From DMER64 sp964554535 (GTDB lineage Bacteria; Bacteroidota; Bacteroidia; Bacteroidales; UBA932): a DNA stretch of 64,000 bases. The stretch is from NCBI GenBank assembly GCA_964554535.1, contig CAZKPB010000002.1, forward strand, positions 155,539-219,538, read 5' to 3'. The position numbers and the translations under genes are program-made. The notes below the pieces were generated by a model. The model did no database searches. It was not told where the DNA came from and saw only the letters and a list, made by a program, of their open reading frames with translations. Each line of letters begins with the position of its first letter. Within the stretch, counting starts at the first letter, position 1. Shown here one piece after another: positions 8,171-17,700 of the stretch.

Positions 8171-8204
8171 AAAAACGCACGGGCTGTAAAGTCCGTGCGT
8201 TTTT
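8171..8204. terminator. bidirectional terminator between pheT and the GH3 gene
   Basis: Perfect 12-pair stem AAAAACGCACGG (8171-8182) with CCGTGCGTTTTT (8193-8204), A-rich on one side and T-rich on the other, so it can stop transcription of both converging genes. Confidence 0.92.
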
Positions 8205-8222
8205 CATAAGAGGGTGTGCGGA

Positions 8223-10853
8223 TTAGATTACTTCAAAGTCAATGGCTTTGAGGTCGGCGTCATTAGAGGAAGCACCGTACAAAATCTGATATTTACCGGC
8301 AAGGGGAGCCAATTCGTCAACGGCTTCACTGTAATATTCAAAAGCGGAAGGCGCCAGGTCAATGGTAACGTTGTTGGTGGCACCGGCAGCAATGTTCACG
8401 CGTTTGAAGCCTTTGAGGGATTTAATGGGGGCTTCCGGATTGTCAAGGCTCTTCACATATACCTGAACTACTTCATCGCCGTCCATTTTACCGCTGTTGG
8501 TAACGGGGATGGTAATGGAAACGCCCTTGCCGGCTTTGGTGGAAGCACTGGACAGGGTAGCGTCACCGTAGGTGAAAGTGGTGTATGACAGACCAAACCC
8601 GAAGGCGTATTGAGGTTCGCCGCGGAAGTATCTGTATGTATGGCCTTCCATATTGTAATCTTCAAAGTCGGGCAGCTGGTCGGTAGATTTGTAGAAGGTA
8701 ACGGGCAGTCTGCCTGCGGGGTTGTAATTGCCAAAGAGCACGTCGGCCACGGCAATACCGGCGGCCTGACCACCGTACCAAGCCTGCAGCAGGGCATTGT
8801 ATTGGGCATCAATGTTGGCAAAGCCAATGGCGCTACCCGAGCAGTTGACATAAACAACGGGTTTGCCGGTGTTGTGCATGGCAACAAGAAGTTCTTGCTG
8901 TACGTCGGGAAGTTCAATACGGGTGCGGTCGCCTCCGTTGAAACCTTCATAGGAAACGGGCATTTCTTCCCCTTCCAGTCTGGCGGAAAGACCACCTACT
9001 ACGATAATGGCATCGGCTGCTTTAACTTTTTCGGCAAGGGCGTCAAATTTGGCAAGCACTCTTTCGCAGATGTTGAAGGAAAGGTAAGCATTACCGGTGG
9101 CACCTTTGGTGTAATCAATCTGTACATTGTAAGTCTGGCCCTTAACTACGGGGAAGAAAGTGGTGGGAGTGGTGGATCTGTTTCTTCCGTAGCCTCTGGG
9201 GGCTTCTTTCTGTTCTGCTATGGTTTTGCCGTTTATAATCAGTTTATAGGTATCGCTTCCGTTGAGGGTATAGAACATATTGCCTGTAAAGTTTGCGGTA
9301 AATTTACCGGTGAAGCGGGCTGACATATCGGTCTGGTTAACGCCTTCTGCAAAACGGTAGTCACCCATGGTGCGCATATTGATTAAAGCAAAGTCACCGG
9401 TGTTGGCGGGAGCGCCTTCAAAATTCTGGTTGTTGAAGAATTCGGCGTGGAGACCTTTGCCTGCATTGATATCGGCCATATGGTCAATGGTGATGTATTT
9501 GTCAACCAGTTCGCAAGCTTTTTCATAAATGATTTGCGTGCTGGGTGCGGCTTGTCTGATGGCGTCTACAATGGAGAGGGTGTTTTCTGCAGTAGGGGTA
9601 CCGTTATAGTTTCCGTTGTGCATGGACGCGTCGTTGGCGTTGGGACCCACTACGGCCAGGGTCTTGATGTCTTTTGACAGAGGAAGAATACCGTCATTTT
9701 TAAGCAGAACCATAGCTTCTCTGGCGGCTTTCTTGGCTAATTCGGTATGTGCGGGGCTGCTGATGTCGCTGGCGTTGAGGTCTTTCCAGGGGCTCATCTC
9801 GGCAGGATCCAGAGTGCCCAATTCAAAGCGGCCACGGAAAATGCGTCTGAGGGCTTCATCCATATCAGATTCTTTGATAAGGCCTTTTTCCAAACTTTCA
9901 GCCAACGCTACATAGCTGGTACCGCATTCCAGGTCCGTTCCGGCCAATACACCGGCTGCACTGGCAGTGGCGGCGTCGGGATGAGTCTCGTGTTGTCCCT
10001 TGTTGTAGAAGTTGCCAATGGCACCGCAGTCAGAAAGGATGATGTCTTTGTAACCCCATTTGTTGCGGAGAATGTCCTGAAGAAGTCTGTCACTGCCGCA
10101 GCAGGGAACGCCTTCATATCTGTTGTAGGCGCACATCACTTCTTGAACGCCGGCATCTTTCACAATGGTCTTGAAAGCGGGCAGGTAGGTTTCCCAAAGG
10201 TCTCTCATGGAAACGACAGCATCAAATTTGTGGCGCAAAGGTTCGGGGCCACTGTGAACTGCGTAATGTTTTACGCAAGCGTGGGTTTTGTAATAGGTGT
10301 CATCATCACCCTGCATACCTCTTACGGTGGCACCCCCCATAACACCCGACAGGTACGGGTCTTCTCCGCTGGTTTCCTGGCCGCGTCCCCATCTGGGGTC
10401 ACGGAAGATGTTTACGTTGGGACACCAGAAAGAAAGTCCCTGACGCCAGATGCCGCCGCTGGGTTCGGTTACCCCAAACTGGTTGTGGTCTGTGGTGTTC
10501 CACACGGCACGGGCTTCGTCGGAAACGGTGGTGTAGATTTCATATTGCTGGTCCGCGTCAAACGTGGCGGCCAGAGCAATGGCTTGAGGATAAACGGTGG
10601 CTCCGGTGTAGCAGATGCCGTGGCAGGCTTCATTCCACCAGTTGTAGGCGGGGATGCCCAGACGGTCCACGGAAATGGAGCCATTAATCATAAGACCGAT
10701 TTTTTCTTCCGGGGTTAGGAGAGAAATAAGGTTTTCCACGCGTTTGTCAACAGACAACCGCGGATTTTGGAACGGGTACTCATAGTTCTTGTCACTGCAA
10801 GAAACCAGAGCCACTAACGTCACAGCGCAGGTTAATAAGGTTAAGTGTTTCAT
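8223..10853 (-). CDS. GH3 beta-xylosidase-type glycoside hydrolase with PA14 domain, lipoprotein
   Basis: 876 residues with a lipoprotein signal (VTLVALVSC). GH3 N-terminal barrel: RLGIPAYNWWNEACHG, PNVNIFRDPRWGRGQE, KHYAVHSG, and the nucleophile Asp275 in ILSDCGAI. The Cys after the catalytic Asp is typical of xylosidase/arabinofuranosidase-type GH3. A PA14-like insertion (about 440-600, HAEFFNNQNFEG...) interrupts the alpha/beta sandwich domain and may form a lid or bind sugars. The C-terminal fibronectin-like domain carries GFGLSYTTF and a KSLKGFKRV strand. It is inferred to release xylose from xylo-oligosaccharides in the periplasm. It lies 17 nt downstream of the DUF1573 gene and is transcribed away from the esterase genes. 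Substrate is inferred from family features and the locus. Confidence 0.9.
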   Translation of the reverse strand: MKHLTLLTCAVTLVALVSCSDKNYEYPFQNPRLSVDKRVENLISLLTPEEKIGLMINGSISVDRLGIPAYNWWNEACHGICYTGATVYPQAIALAATFDADQQYEIYTTVSDEARAVWNTTDHNQFGVTEPSGGIWRQGLSFWCPNVNIFRDPRWGRGQETSGEDPYLSGVMGGATVRGMQGDDDTYYKTHACVKHYAVHSGPEPLRHKFDAVVSMRDLWETYLPAFKTIVKDAGVQEVMCAYNRYEGVPCCGSDRLLQDILRNKWGYKDIILSDCGAIGNFYNKGQHETHPDAATASAAGVLAGTDLECGTSYVALAESLEKGLIKESDMDEALRRIFRGRFELGTLDPAEMSPWKDLNASDISSPAHTELAKKAAREAMVLLKNDGILPLSKDIKTLAVVGPNANDASMHNGNYNGTPTAENTLSIVDAIRQAAPSTQIIYEKACELVDKYITIDHMADINAGKGLHAEFFNNQNFEGAPANTGDFALINMRTMGDYRFAEGVNQTDMSARFTGKFTANFTGNMFYTLNGSDTYKLIINGKTIAEQKEAPRGYGRNRSTTPTTFFPVVKGQTYNVQIDYTKGATGNAYLSFNICERVLAKFDALAEKVKAADAIIVVGGLSARLEGEEMPVSYEGFNGGDRTRIELPDVQQELLVAMHNTGKPVVYVNCSGSAIGFANIDAQYNALLQAWYGGQAAGIAVADVLFGNYNPAGRLPVTFYKSTDQLPDFEDYNMEGHTYRYFRGEPQYAFGFGLSYTTFTYGDATLSSASTKAGKGVSITIPVTNSGKMDGDEVVQVYVKSLDNPEAPIKSLKGFKRVNIAAGATNNVTIDLAPSAFEYYSEAVDELAPLAGKYQILYGASSNDADLKAIDFEVI

Positions 10854-10870
10854 CTTCAGATAAATTAAGG

Positions 10871-11926
10871 TTAGTATTTATGGTGGATAAATCGGATTTC
10901 TTTTAAGGGGCGGGCGGGGTCGTCGGTAATGATAAACACACTGAAACGGTCCGTGCCGGCTTTCACTTTGATGGTTTTATGGGCTCCCAGGGAGAGCGTT
11001 TCCCCTTTAGCCAGATTGATCTCCACTTCGTTTTCCGTTTCTACGGAACGGATATGCAGGTCTGCGTTGCCGCGGTTTTCAAGGCGGGCTTCCCCTTCAT
11101 AACGGCGCGTAATCAGCGTCTTTTTTAAGGGAACCAAAGAAGGGGACAAAATCATGTCCGGTGCTTTGGCGGCAGATTTGTCCGGTAAATCAATGCAAAT
11201 GAACGAGGCGGTAATTTCAAAAGGCTGTTGGATGCCCGGCGCAAGGACCTCCAGTGTCTCTTCTCTGACACCGTAACTTGACGGATTGTCCGGAATGGAG
11301 AAATCAAGTGCTACCGAGGCACTTTCTCCCGGCTTCAATACTTTTGGGGCACGGAGTGAAAGATAGGGCGACACGGCGCGCAACCTGACCTGCAGGTCAA
11401 TGTCCCGAGTCGAAGTGTTGTAGAACGATATACGGCCGGAAGCCTTTCCGCCCAAAGGAATATATCCCATTGCCAGCGTCTTGGCCGAGGCCCTCAGTCC
11501 GGTGGTGACCGGAAAAGGGAACTGTTCCGCCATACTGAGTTCCGCCACCAGCACATTGGCCCGGAGTACCAGATGCGCCACCCAGGCTCCGTCGGTGGTA
11601 TAAATGTCCACGTAGCGGTTTACCGGGCCGTTGGAACCGTCCGGGCTAAGCCGCAGGGTAATCTCGTCAATCTGGTCAGGATCAAGCGACTGGGGCACAG
11701 TCAAGGCGCTTACGCAGTCGCAACTTGGCATTACCCGCCCTATTTGCAGTGTCTTTTTTGAGGCGTTAACAAAATGGAACGTATGAAAAACGGAACCTTC
11801 GGCTTCTTTTATATCGCCAAAATCCCAGGATACGGTATCAAACTGTAGCCACTCCAACCTGTTCTGTCCGTGAAGTGGAAGGCAAAACAAGGTGATTATC
11901 AATAGGCTATATGCACTTTTATACAC
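10871..11926 (-). CDS. DUF1573 (ASH-like) secreted protein
   Basis: 351 residues from a GTG start, with a signal peptide (SLLIITLFCLPLHG). The N-terminal DUF1573 domain is clear: FDTVSWDFGDIKEAEGSVFHTFHFVN and the Cys pair in MPSCDCVSAL. Two further immunoglobulin-like strand sets follow (PLGGKASGRISFYNTSTRDI; LENRGNADLHIRSVET). DUF1573 proteins are frequent secreted proteins of Bacteroidota with unknown biochemistry; the Cys pair may be redox-active or bind metal. The gene leads a two-gene unit with the GH3 enzyme, suggesting co-expression with the PUL. A TATTTTTG box lies five bases before the start. Confidence 0.85.
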   Translation of the reverse strand: MYKSAYSLLIITLFCLPLHGQNRLEWLQFDTVSWDFGDIKEAEGSVFHTFHFVNASKKTLQIGRVMPSCDCVSALTVPQSLDPDQIDEITLRLSPDGSNGPVNRYVDIYTTDGAWVAHLVLRANVLVAELSMAEQFPFPVTTGLRASAKTLAMGYIPLGGKASGRISFYNTSTRDIDLQVRLRAVSPYLSLRAPKVLKPGESASVALDFSIPDNPSSYGVREETLEVLAPGIQQPFEITASFICIDLPDKSAAKAPDMILSPSLVPLKKTLITRRYEGEARLENRGNADLHIRSVETENEVEINLAKGETLSLGAHKTIKVKAGTDRFSVFIITDDPARPLKEIRFIHHKY

Positions 11927-11931
11927 GTTAA

Positions 11932-11939
11932 CAAAAATA
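11932..11939 (-). promoter_or_regulatory. -7 box of the DUF1573-GH3 unit
   Basis: On the minus strand TATTTTTG fits TAnnTTTG. Only 5 nt separate it from the GTG start, which would make the transcript leaderless or nearly so. Confidence 0.4.
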
Positions 11940-12036
11940 GCTTAAAAGCTGATTATTAGCAATAATATGAACCTTTTTTTGCAGAACGTGGTCTAAAAAT
12001 GAGTGTATTTGTACCTGATATCTTTACTATATTCTT

Positions 12037-12050
12037 ATAAGTGAACTTAT
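12037..12050. promoter_or_regulatory. 14-bp palindrome in the divergent intergenic region
   Basis: ATAAGT-GA-ACTTAT is a perfect dyad between the DUF1573 and esterase promoters, about 50 nt upstream of the esterase -7 box, a fitting place for an operator. No protein is known to bind it. Confidence 0.3.
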
Positions 12051-12099
12051 TCTGTAATAATTTGAAACAATCGGTCAACACTAAGGTGAATAATGATTT

Positions 12100-12107
12100 T
12101 ATATTTG
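12100..12107 (+). promoter_or_regulatory. -7 box of the first esterase gene
   Basis: TATATTTG fits TAnnTTTG exactly, 26 nt upstream of the ATG at 12134. There is no clear -33 TTTG, as would suit a promoter that needs an activator such as the PUL regulator. Confidence 0.5.
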
Positions 12108-12133
12108 TAGGTAACAACTAAATTCAACTTAAT

Positions 12134-13270
12134 ATGAAACGTTATCTGTTTACTTTTTTAGTGATGATGACTTTCGGATTGTTGGCTTCCGCTCAGGTTC
12201 CCTCTCCTTATAATTTGTCGGGGAAGGCCTATCCGCAAATCAACGAAGACAAATCCGTCACATTTACGTTCCACGCCCCGTCGGCAAATTCGGTGGTACT
12301 GTCGCTGGGTAAAGATTATTTAATGACTAAAGATGACAACGGTCTTTGGAGTGTGACTACCGACCCGCAAGTGGAAGGTTTTCATTTTTACTCCATCAAG
12401 GTAGGCGGACTTTCGTTTACCGATCCTTCCGTGTATACGTTTTACGGTTGCAGCCGCTATACCAGTGCCATTGAGGTGCCTGAAGCCGCGGCGGACTGCA
12501 GCTGGTATACCCCCCGCAAGGATATTCCCCACGGAGCGGTTCGTTCGCTCCGGTTCTGGTCAGAAGTATGTCAGGAATACCGCCGTATGTACGTGTATAC
12601 TCCTGCCGGATATGAACAGAACCTTGACAAGCGTTATCCCGTTCTTTACCTGCAGCATGGCGGCGGTGAAGATGAAACCGGCTGGGTTTATCAGGGACTG
12701 GCGGATGTCATTCTGGACAATCTGGTGGCCGACGGGAAGGCGGTCCCCATGATTATTGTAATGAATAGTGGTACTGCTTCTATTCCAGGCAATGAAGATG
12801 CAGCCGATGCCTTTGAACAGATGATGGCTAAGGACGTGATTCCTTTGGTGGATGGGCGTTACCGCACTATCAGCGACCGTGACAACAGAGCCGTTGCCGG
12901 CCTTTCCTGGGGTGCCAAACAGGCGTATGACCTGGGTCTGGGCTACACCAATCTGTTCTCGTATGTGGCCGGATTCAGCGGAATTATTGTTATAGGTGAT
13001 TTCAACGTGCGTGAACCGGGTTTTCGTGATCCCGAAAAATTTGCAGCCGCTTACCACGGCGTGTTCAGCGATGCCAAAAAATTCAACGAAAATTATCACC
13101 TGCTCTTTATTGCCAACGGAGAAGCCGAAGGCAAGTTACTGGAAGGTATGAGCCAACTTCTGGAAGAAAGAGGTATTCACAATACTTATTATTGTTCTCC
13201 CAAAACAGCTCATGAATGGCTTACCTGGAGAAGGAGCCTGTATGAATATGCACAGAAACTTTTCAAATAA
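12134..13270 (+). CDS. secreted CE1-like esterase (feruloyl/acetyl xylan esterase type)
   Basis: 378 residues with signal peptide (FGLLASA-Q). An N-terminal immunoglobulin-like domain (about 30-115, related to CBM48/esterase N-domains: VTFTFHAPSANSVVLSLG, FHFYSIKVGGL) is followed by an esterase-D alpha/beta hydrolase (about 130-378). Ser258 sits in AGLSWGAKQ (GxSxG) and the C-terminal His360 in TAHEWLTWRRSL. The position after GxSxG is Ala, where the sister proteins have Gly. Expected to cleave ferulate or acetate esters from arabinoxylan; the leaving group cannot be told from sequence. It is followed 14 nt later by a paralogue with the same layout. Confidence 0.87.
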   Translation: MKRYLFTFLVMMTFGLLASAQVPSPYNLSGKAYPQINEDKSVTFTFHAPSANSVVLSLGKDYLMTKDDNGLWSVTTDPQVEGFHFYSIKVGGLSFTDPSVYTFYGCSRYTSAIEVPEAAADCSWYTPRKDIPHGAVRSLRFWSEVCQEYRRMYVYTPAGYEQNLDKRYPVLYLQHGGGEDETGWVYQGLADVILDNLVADGKAVPMIIVMNSGTASIPGNEDAADAFEQMMAKDVIPLVDGRYRTISDRDNRAVAGLSWGAKQAYDLGLGYTNLFSYVAGFSGIIVIGDFNVREPGFRDPEKFAAAYHGVFSDAKKFNENYHLLFIANGEAEGKLLEGMSQLLEERGIHNTYYCSPKTAHEWLTWRRSLYEYAQKLFK

Positions 13271-13284
13271 AATAGCAGCACTAT

Positions 13285-14427
13285 ATGAAAACAATATCTA
13301 TTATAGCAACCGGCCTGTTGGCGGTGACACTTTTTGCCTCTTGCGGAAATAAAACGCAGGTAGCCGCAATTACCGAGCCTTTCAGCGCTTCTACCAATAT
13401 AGAGGGGAAAGAATATCCCAAAATCAATCCCGACCTAAGCGTTACCTGCCGCGTAGTGGCCCCCGATGCGGTGACAGTGGCCCTGGACCTTGGCAAAGTG
13501 TATCCCATGACAAAGATTGACCCGGAAAAAGGAATATGGGAAATGACTTCCGAACCCCAGGTTCCGGGTTTCCATTACTATTTTATCCACATTGACGGCG
13601 TGAAAGTGGCCGACCCTTCCAGCAAATTGTTTTACGGATGCGGCCTGATGGCCAGCGGTATTGAAATTCCCGAGGCGGGAGTGGACTATTATCTGGAAAA
13701 AGACGTGCCTCGCGGCGAGGTACGTATGCAGCGCTACTGGTCAGAACTGACACAGGCCTGGCGTATCTGCTACGTGTATACTCCGGCCGAGTATGAAACC
13801 GATGTCACAAAACGCTACCCGGTGCTTTACCTGCAGCACGGTGCCGGTGAAGATGAAACCGGATGGTCCAGCCAGGGCAAGATGGACATCATTATGGATA
13901 ACCTTATTGCCGATGGAGAAGCCGTTCCAATGATAGTGGTGATGGACAGGGGCTATGCCACTCTGGCCGATGCGCAGCCGGAAGAAAAACCTGCCGGAAT
14001 GTTTAATTTCTCGGCGTTTGAACGCGTGATGACGGAAGAACTCATTCCTATGATAGATGCCAATTACCGCACGCTCACCGACCGTGACCACCGCGCCATT
14101 TCGGGGCTCTCTATGGGCGGTTTCCAGGCTTGGAACATTGGTCTGGCCCATAAGGACCTGTTTGCCTGGGTGGGTGGTTTCAGCGGGTCGGGCAGGGATG
14201 CCTCGGCCGACAATTTCCCGGTGTCACTGAATGATGAAATGAAGTTGTTGTATGCCAGCATCGGTACGGACGAACCGGAACAGATGTATGCAGGCATAAA
14301 GGCGTTTCATGATATGCTGGAGAAGAACGGGGTAAAACACGTATACTATGAGTCTCCGGGTACAGCCCATGAATGGCTTACTTGGCGTCGTTCACTGAAT
14401 CAGTTTGCGGCCCTGTTGTTTAAGTAG
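13285..14427 (+). CDS. lipoprotein CE1-like esterase
   Basis: 380 residues with a lipoprotein signal peptide (LLAVTLFASC), so probably membrane-anchored, unlike its soluble paralogue upstream. Layout: Ig-like N-domain (VTCRVVAPDAVTVALDLG), then the esterase-D fold with HGAGEDETGW (oxyanion region), Ser276 in SGLSMGGFQAW and His362 in TAHEWLTWRRSL. It is clearly related to the preceding gene along its whole length, the product of a tandem duplication with altered localisation. Same expected role on ester-linked side groups of xylan. A strong terminator follows. Confidence 0.88.
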   Translation: MKTISIIATGLLAVTLFASCGNKTQVAAITEPFSASTNIEGKEYPKINPDLSVTCRVVAPDAVTVALDLGKVYPMTKIDPEKGIWEMTSEPQVPGFHYYFIHIDGVKVADPSSKLFYGCGLMASGIEIPEAGVDYYLEKDVPRGEVRMQRYWSELTQAWRICYVYTPAEYETDVTKRYPVLYLQHGAGEDETGWSSQGKMDIIMDNLIADGEAVPMIVVMDRGYATLADAQPEEKPAGMFNFSAFERVMTEELIPMIDANYRTLTDRDHRAISGLSMGGFQAWNIGLAHKDLFAWVGGFSGSGRDASADNFPVSLNDEMKLLYASIGTDEPEQMYAGIKAFHDMLEKNGVKHVYYESPGTAHEWLTWRRSLNQFAALLFK

Positions 14428-14451
14428 AAGTGAATTATTTGCTTGTATTTC

Positions 14452-14490
14452 AGGCGAATACGTTGAATATTACTGAGTATTCGCCTTTTT
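14452..14490 (+). terminator. terminator after the two esterase genes
   Basis: Perfect 10-pair stem AGGCGAATAC (14452-14461) with GTATTCGCCT (14477-14486), a 15-nt loop, then a T tract. Confidence 0.88.
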
Positions 14491-14550
14491 TATTTTCCGC
14501 TCTGCAACAATGATCTTTTTTTCCATACAATTGGCTGAAATGTCGGTAAG

Positions 14551-14564
14551 TGAAACTTGTTTCA
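14551..14564. promoter_or_regulatory. 14-bp palindrome upstream of susC1
   Basis: TGAAAC-TT-GTTTCA is a perfect dyad about 220 nt before susC1, in an otherwise A/T-rich 290-nt stretch without a convincing gene. It is a possible operator. The half-site TGAAAC also appears upstream of the first esterase (about 12064) and twice upstream of susC2 (about 40898 and 41069), always as a single arm. Confidence 0.3.
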
Positions 14565-14760
14565 GCAGGCAGGATAATTATCTCAAAACAAACGATTTTC
14601 ATTGTATAAACTTTAAAAACAGGATATTAGGCTTAGCCCCTATAGTTACTTTACTTACTTTATACACTAAGTATGATGTGTTGCCAAAAGTATTAAATTG
14701 AAACAAATAAATAGAAAATACGTATAATTAATGAATAAAACCTAAAGTAGCCCCCTTTTT

Positions 14761-14774
14761 ATTAACCTAACCTA
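14761..14774 (+). promoter_or_regulatory. shared 5'-leader motif of susC1
   Basis: ATTAACCTAACCTA lies 10 nt before the susC1 ATG. The same 14 bases lie 6 nt before the susC2 ATG at 41152-41165, while the surrounding leaders are unlike each other. It may act at the level of mRNA or translation. Confidence 0.5.
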
Positions 14775-14784
14775 TCAAAAATTT

Positions 14785-17700
14785 ATGACCAAGCATTTGT
14801 TAAAGCTAACAAAAGTCGTCATGTTTTTTACCCTTTGCATGGTAGGGGTAAGCGCATTTGCGCAACTCCGCCCCGTCAACGGTAAAATTACAGATGCATC
14901 GGGTGCTCCGATTACCGGAGCCTCCGTAGTACTTGTGGGTAATGAACGAATTTACACCATTACCGACACAGATGGAAAATTTACCCTGGCTGTTCCCGCC
15001 GGGGCAAATCTGAACGTATCCTTTATCGGTTACGTATCACAGGTGGTGGCGGTGGGAGACCGTTCCTCCATTGAAATCATTTTGCAAGAAGACACCGAAG
15101 TCCTGGAAGAAGTGGTGGTTGTGGGCTACGGTGTGCAGAAGAAGAGTGACGTAACCGGCGCCGTTTCTTCCGTCAAGGCGGTGGATTTGGAAAACCGTTC
15201 CACAACTGATGCTGCTGCTGCCTTACAAGGTAAAGTTTCAGGTGTACATATTATTACTACAGGTAACCCTGGTTCAGGTGCTACCATCCGCGTTCGCGGT
15301 TACTCATCAAACTCAGGTAACATTTCTCCACTTCTTGTCGTTGACGGTTTGAAAGTCAGCAGTATTCAATATTTGGATCCTTCCATGATTGAATCCATGG
15401 AGGTTTTGAAAGATGCCGCTTCTGCCGCTATCTATGGTGCTGAGGCCGGTAACGGTGTTGTCCTTATTACCACTAAAACAGGTGGAAGCAGTGGACATTC
15501 GACGGTAACATACTCGGGTAAAGCTACGCTGCAGGATTTCCACAAGAGACCTTTGATGGCTCGTGACCAATTCCTTGAATACATGGGCCTCGAATATGGT
15601 GATGATTTTGTTAACAACAAACTTTCAGACTTTGACTACAGGCACCCTGATTATCCTAATGGCATCATTGATCAGGATTGGATGAGCGCTTATTTGGATC
15701 CGACCTGGAGCTACCAGAACTCACTTTCATTCTCGGGCGGCAACAACAACGGTCACTTCTTCACTTCAATCAATTATGTACACGATGATGGCGTTGTAAA
15801 AGGACAAAAAGACGTTTACAAACGTCTCACGGCACAAGTAAATGCTGACTATCAGCTTTTCAAATGGTTGCAAGTAGGTACCAACACCTCAATGGAGAAA
15901 TGGTCTACTCAGAGCGTATCTCAAAGAGGTTATTCTTCATCGTTTGAATCATTGATAATGATTGACCCATTGACTCCTGTATATTGGACAACTCCGGAGG
16001 AGATGTCTATTGATGTTAAGACTCAGTATGACCGCATTTTGGCAGGTGGCGCAGGCCGTCCTTACCGTTTCTTCGGTGACGAAAATGGTTGGTTTGCCAA
16101 TACCAAATATTCTGACCTCGAAGGTAGCCCGTTTGCAAAACGCGATGCCACTGACGCAGATAATGGCGGTATCAACGTCAACGGTTCTTTCTTCGCTAAC
16201 CTCACTCCTTTCAAAGGCTTCACTTTCACAAGCCGTTTCGGTTATCGTATCAGCCAGAGCACTAGCCATAGCTACACGGCTCCTTATTATATTGGTCCAC
16301 GTGGTTCACAGGACAACTACTCAATTTCTGCAACTGCCAACACCGGTCTCTATTATCAGTGGGAAAACTTTGCTAACTACAATATAACAATTGCCGGCAA
16401 GCACAACATCACTGCTATGGCTGGTATGTCATACATTGAAAACACTTCAGATAATGTAACTGGTTCATCAAGCGGTGCAGACATCCTCTCTGCTTATCAG
16501 CCACAGTTCATCTATTTGAACTATGTTAAGGGTGATGCTTCTAAAACAATTAGTAACGCTCCCAGCATAAGCGCACAGCTCGCATATTTTGGCCGTCTGA
16601 TTTATTCATACGACAACCGCTATAGCATTCAGGCAAACTTCCGTGCTGATGCATTTGACTCATCAAAACTTCCGGCTGACAAGCGTTGGGGTAAATTCCC
16701 TTCATTCTCGGCAGGTTGGAACATAAGCAATGAATCTTGGTTCAAAGAAAACGTAAGCAGTAACGCTATTTCATTCTTGAAACTTCGTGCTTCTTGGGGT
16801 CGCAACGGTAACATCAGCGTTCTTAGTGGCTATCCATACTCAAGCACTATCAACCTTGGTAACAACTGGTATCAATATTCAGTTGATAAAAAAGGTTCAA
16901 CCTTTGCTTCTGCTCCTTCAGGACTTCCCAATCCAAACCTTACCTGGGAAACTTCAGAGCAGTATGACTTTGGTTTAGACGCTCGTTTCTTGGACAACCG
17001 TATGAGCTTGACTGTAGACTACTTCAACAAAAAAACCAAAGACCTTCTCTTCAGCAAAACTCTTTCACCCGAGTTGGGTGTTAGCAGTTCTACCGTAAAT
17101 GGCGGTGACGTTCTCAACCGCGGTCTTGAATTTGAGTTTAGCTGGAAAGATGCTATCGGTGATTTCCATTACTCAATTGGAGGAAACTTCTCAACCCTTC
17201 ACAATGAAGTACTTTCACTTCCTGAAGGAACGGCACGTATTGAGAGAAAAGATGCCAGCTCAACCAACTACCAGACAATCACAGTTTTTGAAGCGGGTCA
17301 TCCAATCTGGTATATTATGGGTTACCAATATCTGGGTGAAAATACAGACGGTTCGCTCAACTTCGCTGACCTCAACAATGATGGTGCTATAGATGCAAAA
17401 GATATGATTAGCCTTGGACAGCCTACTCCTAAGTTTACTTATGGTTTGACTATCAACCTTGAGTGGAAAGGCATTGACTTCATGCTCTTTGGTTCAGGTC
17501 TCGGTGGAAACACAATCGTTCCGGTTTTGCATCGTACGGGCTTCACCAACGCCTTCCAATACTACTATGACCAATATAAAGAAGGTGTATATCCAAATCC
17601 TTCCAAAACTGCCGGTGACTTAAGGTTCTGGTCTTCAGATGCCAACGCATTCAAAGGTGACTTTTTCAGAATCAAACAAATGCAGTTGGGTTACTCCCTT

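Noticed and set aside
9747..10718. 323-codon plus-strand frame opposite the GH3 gene
   Set aside because: It is antisense to a well-conserved enzyme and its length follows from the codon use of GH3; the translation shows no fold signature.
14510..14701. 63-codon open frame between the esterases and susC1
   Set aside because: It has no recognisable domain, unusual composition and no convincing start context, and lies in the promoter region of susC1 across the 14551 palindrome.
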